NCBI GenBank assembly: GCA_937896705.1 | Contig: CALBOC010000061.1 | Coordinates: 1 to 27,820 of the forward strand | Direction of reading: 5' to 3' | Source: an uncultured Micrococcaceae bacterium | GTDB lineage: Bacteria > Actinomycetota > Actinomycetes > Actinomycetales > Micrococcaceae | DNA: 27,820 nt | In this document: positions 25,719 through 27,820 of the stretch, one piece after another | Layout of the letters: each line of letters begins with the position of its first letter | Position numbering within the stretch: the first letter of the stretch is position 1 | The notes under the pieces: model-generated | What the model saw: only the letters and a program-made list of their open reading frames with translations | Database searches by the model: none | Told to the model about the DNA's origin: nothing | Translations under genes and position numbers: made by a program

Positions 25719-27560
25719 TTACTTGCTATCCGTATCTGTTGACAGTGCTGCAATGAAGGCTTCCTGTGGCACCTCGACGGTACCAACCATTTTCATGCGC
25801 TTCTTACCTTCTTTTTGCTTCTCGAGCAGTTTGCGTTTGCGCGAAATGTCACCGCCGTAGCACTTCGATAACACATCTTTGCGAATTGCGCGGATGTTCT
25901 CGCGAGCAATGATGCGCGAACCAATCGCAGCCTGGATCGGCACCTCAAACTGTTGCCGCGGGATGAGTTCTTTGAGTTTCGAGGTCATTTTCACGCCATA
26001 GGAATAGGCATGATCGCGGTGGGTAATGGCCGAGAAAGCATCCACCGTATCGCCCTGCAACAAAATGTCGACCTTGACTAGATCCGCAACCTGGGAACCC
26101 TGACGCTGCCAGTTCAATGACGCGTACCCCTTGGTACGGGACTTCAGCAGATCGAAGTAGTCGAATACAATTTCGGCCAGTGGGATCCAGTAGCGAATTT
26201 CTACCCGCTCCTCAGACAGGTAGTCCATCCCTTCCAGCTGGCCACGCTTAGCTTGGGATAGTTCCATCACCGCACCGATGAACTCTGATGGCACGATGAT
26301 CGTGGCCATCGCCATGGGCTCTTCAACCTCGAGGATTTTGCCTTCTGGAAATTCCGACGGGTTGGTGACTTTGACAACGGTGCCGTCTTCGGTGGTGACA
26401 TCGTAGATGACGTTCGGCGCCGTCGAAATCAGGTCCAGATTGTATTCACGTTCTAATCGTTCGCGCACGATTTCCAGGTGCAAAAGCCCAAGAAAGCCCA
26501 CGCGGAAACCAAACCCTAGAGCAACCGATGTCTCGGGCTCATAGGATAGCGCGGCATCATTAAGCTGCAGCTTCTCTAATGCGTCACGCAACGCTGGATA
26601 GTCCGAGCCATCGATCGGGTACAGCCCAGAAAAAACCATTGGCTGCGGTTCGCTGTAGCCACCGATCGGCTCGGGTGCCGGGTTGTGTTTTGAAGTAACG
26701 GTGTCGCCGACCTTCGATTCCGAAACGTCTTTCACGCCGGTGATGAGGTAGCCAACCTCTCCAACGCCCAAACCGTCGCCGGGGATGGCCTCAGGCGAGT
26801 ACACACCGGTTTCTTGCAACTCATAATCGGAGCCGGTAGCCATCATCTTGATGCCCTGGCGTGGTTTCAGGCTCCCATCGACCATCCGAACATAGGTAAT
26901 CACACCGCGATAGGTGTCATAAATGGAATCGAAAATCATGGCTCGAGCCGGCCCATCGACATTCCCGGATGGCGACGGAACTGTACCGACGACTCGATCA
27001 AGGAGTGCCTCAACGCCCTGGCCGGTTTTGCCAGACACTTTCAATATATCGTCAGGGTCGACTCCGATCAGATTCGAAATCTCCAACGCGTAACGCTCAG
27101 GTTCGGCAGCAGGTAGGTCGATTTTATTCAAGACCGGAATAATCTCCAGGTCGTGTTCCATAGCCATATATAAGTTCGCCAGCGTCTGGGCTTCGATGCC
27201 CTGGGCCGCATCCACTAATAAGATCGCACCTTCACACGCTGCCAATGAACGCGATACTTCATATGCGAAGTCGACGTGGCCGGGGGTGTCGATCATATTC
27301 AGGATGTAATCGGTACCGTCGACCTGCCATGGCATCCGGACGGCTTGCGATTTGATGGTGATTCCGCGTTCCCGCTCAATGTCCATCGAGTCAAGAAATT
27401 GGTCTTGCATCTTCCGAGGCGTCACCACGTTTGTGCTTTGCAGCATGCGATCGGCCAGCGTAGATTTGCCGTGATCAATATGCGCGACAATACAGAAGTT
27501 CCTGATGACCGATGGGTCAGTTGAACCGGGCTGAGGCGGGTTGGACGCCACTGGCGACAC
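25719..27560 (-). CDS. lepA: Elongation factor 4 (LepA)
   Basis: Translational GTPase that acts on the ribosome, in back-translocation or in initiation and assembly depending on the study. The product is 613 residues from GTG at 27560 ([10 protein letters not shown]). G1 is AHIDHGKST at 26-34, followed by the RERGITIK switch, DTPGH and NKID. The LepA-specific C-terminal domain ([32 protein letters not shown]) is complete. I chose the GTG because TAAGGA lies 8 nt upstream and MSP is the usual start in relatives. The ATG at 27569 begins right on that site. It is followed by hemW after 3 nt. Confidence 0.97.
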   Translation of the reverse strand: MSPVASNPPQPGSTDPSVIRNFCIVAHIDHGKSTLADRMLQSTNVVTPRKMQDQFLDSMDIERERGITIKSQAVRMPWQVDGTDYILNMIDTPGHVDFAYEVSRSLAACEGAILLVDAAQGIEAQTLANLYMAMEHDLEIIPVLNKIDLPAAEPERYALEISNLIGVDPDDILKVSGKTGQGVEALLDRVVGTVPSPSGNVDGPARAMIFDSIYDTYRGVITYVRMVDGSLKPRQGIKMMATGSDYELQETGVYSPEAIPGDGLGVGEVGYLITGVKDVSESKVGDTVTSKHNPAPEPIGGYSEPQPMVFSGLYPIDGSDYPALRDALEKLQLNDAALSYEPETSVALGFGFRVGFLGLLHLEIVRERLEREYNLDLISTAPNVIYDVTTEDGTVVKVTNPSEFPEGKILEVEEPMAMATIIVPSEFIGAVMELSQAKRGQLEGMDYLSEERVEIRYWIPLAEIVFDYFDLLKSRTKGYASLNWQRQGSQVADLVKVDILLQGDTVDAFSAITHRDHAYSYGVKMTSKLKELIPRQQFEVPIQAAIGSRIIARENIRAIRKDVLSKCYGGDISRKRKLLEKQKEGKKRMKMVGTVEVPQEAFIAALSTDTDSK

Positions 27561-27568
27561 GTGCACCA

Positions 27569-27574
27569 TCCTTA
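27569..27574 (-). promoter_or_regulatory. Ribosome binding site deciding the lepA start
   Basis: TAAGGA on the minus strand, 8 nt before GTG at 27560. The ATG at 27569 overlaps the site. Confidence 0.6.
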
Positions 27575-27734
27575 GAATGTTTTACGTTTCGAAAACTGAA
27601 AGCTTCAGGAGCACCACGACGGGTGCGTTGCTCTATTCTGTCACGTTTTAGCCCTCGTATCGACAACATATCGGGCGCTGCTTGGCAAACAGCAGAACAC
27701 TATTGCGATCCGCAACCCGTGACGGAACACAGGA

Positions 27735-27820
27735 TTCGCTGTCTAGGTTGAATTTTGGTAAACTAGGTCGCTGTGTGTCCGCGCAGGTCGACGGGCACTC
27801 TTAGTCAGGCTTTCCAAGGT
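27735..27820 (+). promoter_or_regulatory. Possible promoter and leader of a rightward gene beyond the window
   Basis: TTCGCT (27735-27740) and TAAACT (27759-27764) are 18 nt apart. The window ends with CCAAGGT, which may be a ribosome binding site for a plus-strand gene just outside. In many actinobacteria rpsT is divergent from lepA here, but no coding sequence of it is visible. Confidence 0.35.

Noticed and set aside
27512..27751. 79-codon + strand frame overlapping the lepA start
   Set aside because: Antisense to conserved lepA sequence, no motif and no ribosome binding site.
1..27820. CRISPR arrays, insertion sequences, prophage genes, tRNA or rRNA genes, defence systems
   Set aside because: No regularly spaced repeats, transposase or integrase motifs, tRNA cloverleaf signatures or defence-type genes were seen; the gene content is core housekeeping.

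Overview
The window looks like ordinary chromosome from an actinobacterium, most likely a Micrococcales/Micrococcaceae-type organism of moderate GC. Three things suggest this. The respiratory genes are of the actinobacterial type: a QcrA with an N-terminal membrane region, a QcrB with a long C-terminal extension, and the small subunit IV CtaF. Actinobacteria-restricted families are present (DUF3043 and DUF3097). The gene order hrcA-dnaJ-rsmE-phoH-ybeY-corC-era-leuA-recO-uppS is familiar from that order. The assignment is inferred from protein sequence and synteny recalled from memory; no search was run.

Layout. (1) 1-2792, + strand: the 3' part of qcrA, which starts outside the window, then qcrB, closed by a perfect palindromic terminator. 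(2) 2793-3848: about 1 kb with no gene I can support. (3) 3849-4463, - strand: an orphan Ser/Pro-rich protein with one C-terminal membrane helix. (4) 4566-7652, - strand: the aa3 oxidase operon ctaC-ctaD-ctaF with a strong terminator, facing the bc1 genes. (5) 7804-9748, - strand: an A-type Fe-S carrier (erpA-like) and an M20 dipeptidase. (6) 9839-13295: DUF3043 (+), pyrD (-), an alpha/beta hydrolase (+) and uppS (-). The two convergent pairs overlap at their 3' ends. (7) 12513-22930, - strand: two linked housekeeping blocks. The upstream block is hrcA-dnaJ-rsmE-phoH-ybeY-corC-era (heat shock, rRNA modification and maturation). The downstream block is leuA-recO-uppS. A CIRCE element sits in front of hrcA. 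(8) 23089-24449, + strand: DUF3097 and a DUF4870 membrane protein. (9) 24462-27560, - strand: lepA-hemW. (10) 27570-27820: a divergent leader whose gene lies beyond the right edge; in relatives this is often rpsT.

How the genes work together. The QcrAB and CtaCDF proteins belong to the cytochrome bc-aa3 terminal branch of respiration. The ErpA-like carrier can supply Fe-S clusters, and HemW handles heme, so cofactor genes are nearby. PyrD feeds electrons to menaquinone. The era/ybeY/rsmE/phoH/lepA set serves ribosome assembly and translation. The hrcA/dnaJ pair is under HrcA-CIRCE control.

I found no mobile element, prophage, CRISPR array, tRNA or rRNA, and nothing that convincingly forms a new multi-gene system. 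The places most worth a second look are the orphan tail-anchored protein with its neighbouring 1-kb gene desert between the bc1 and oxidase genes, recO, which has no standard start codon ahead of its conserved N-terminus, and the TOPRIM-like core of the DUF3097 protein.
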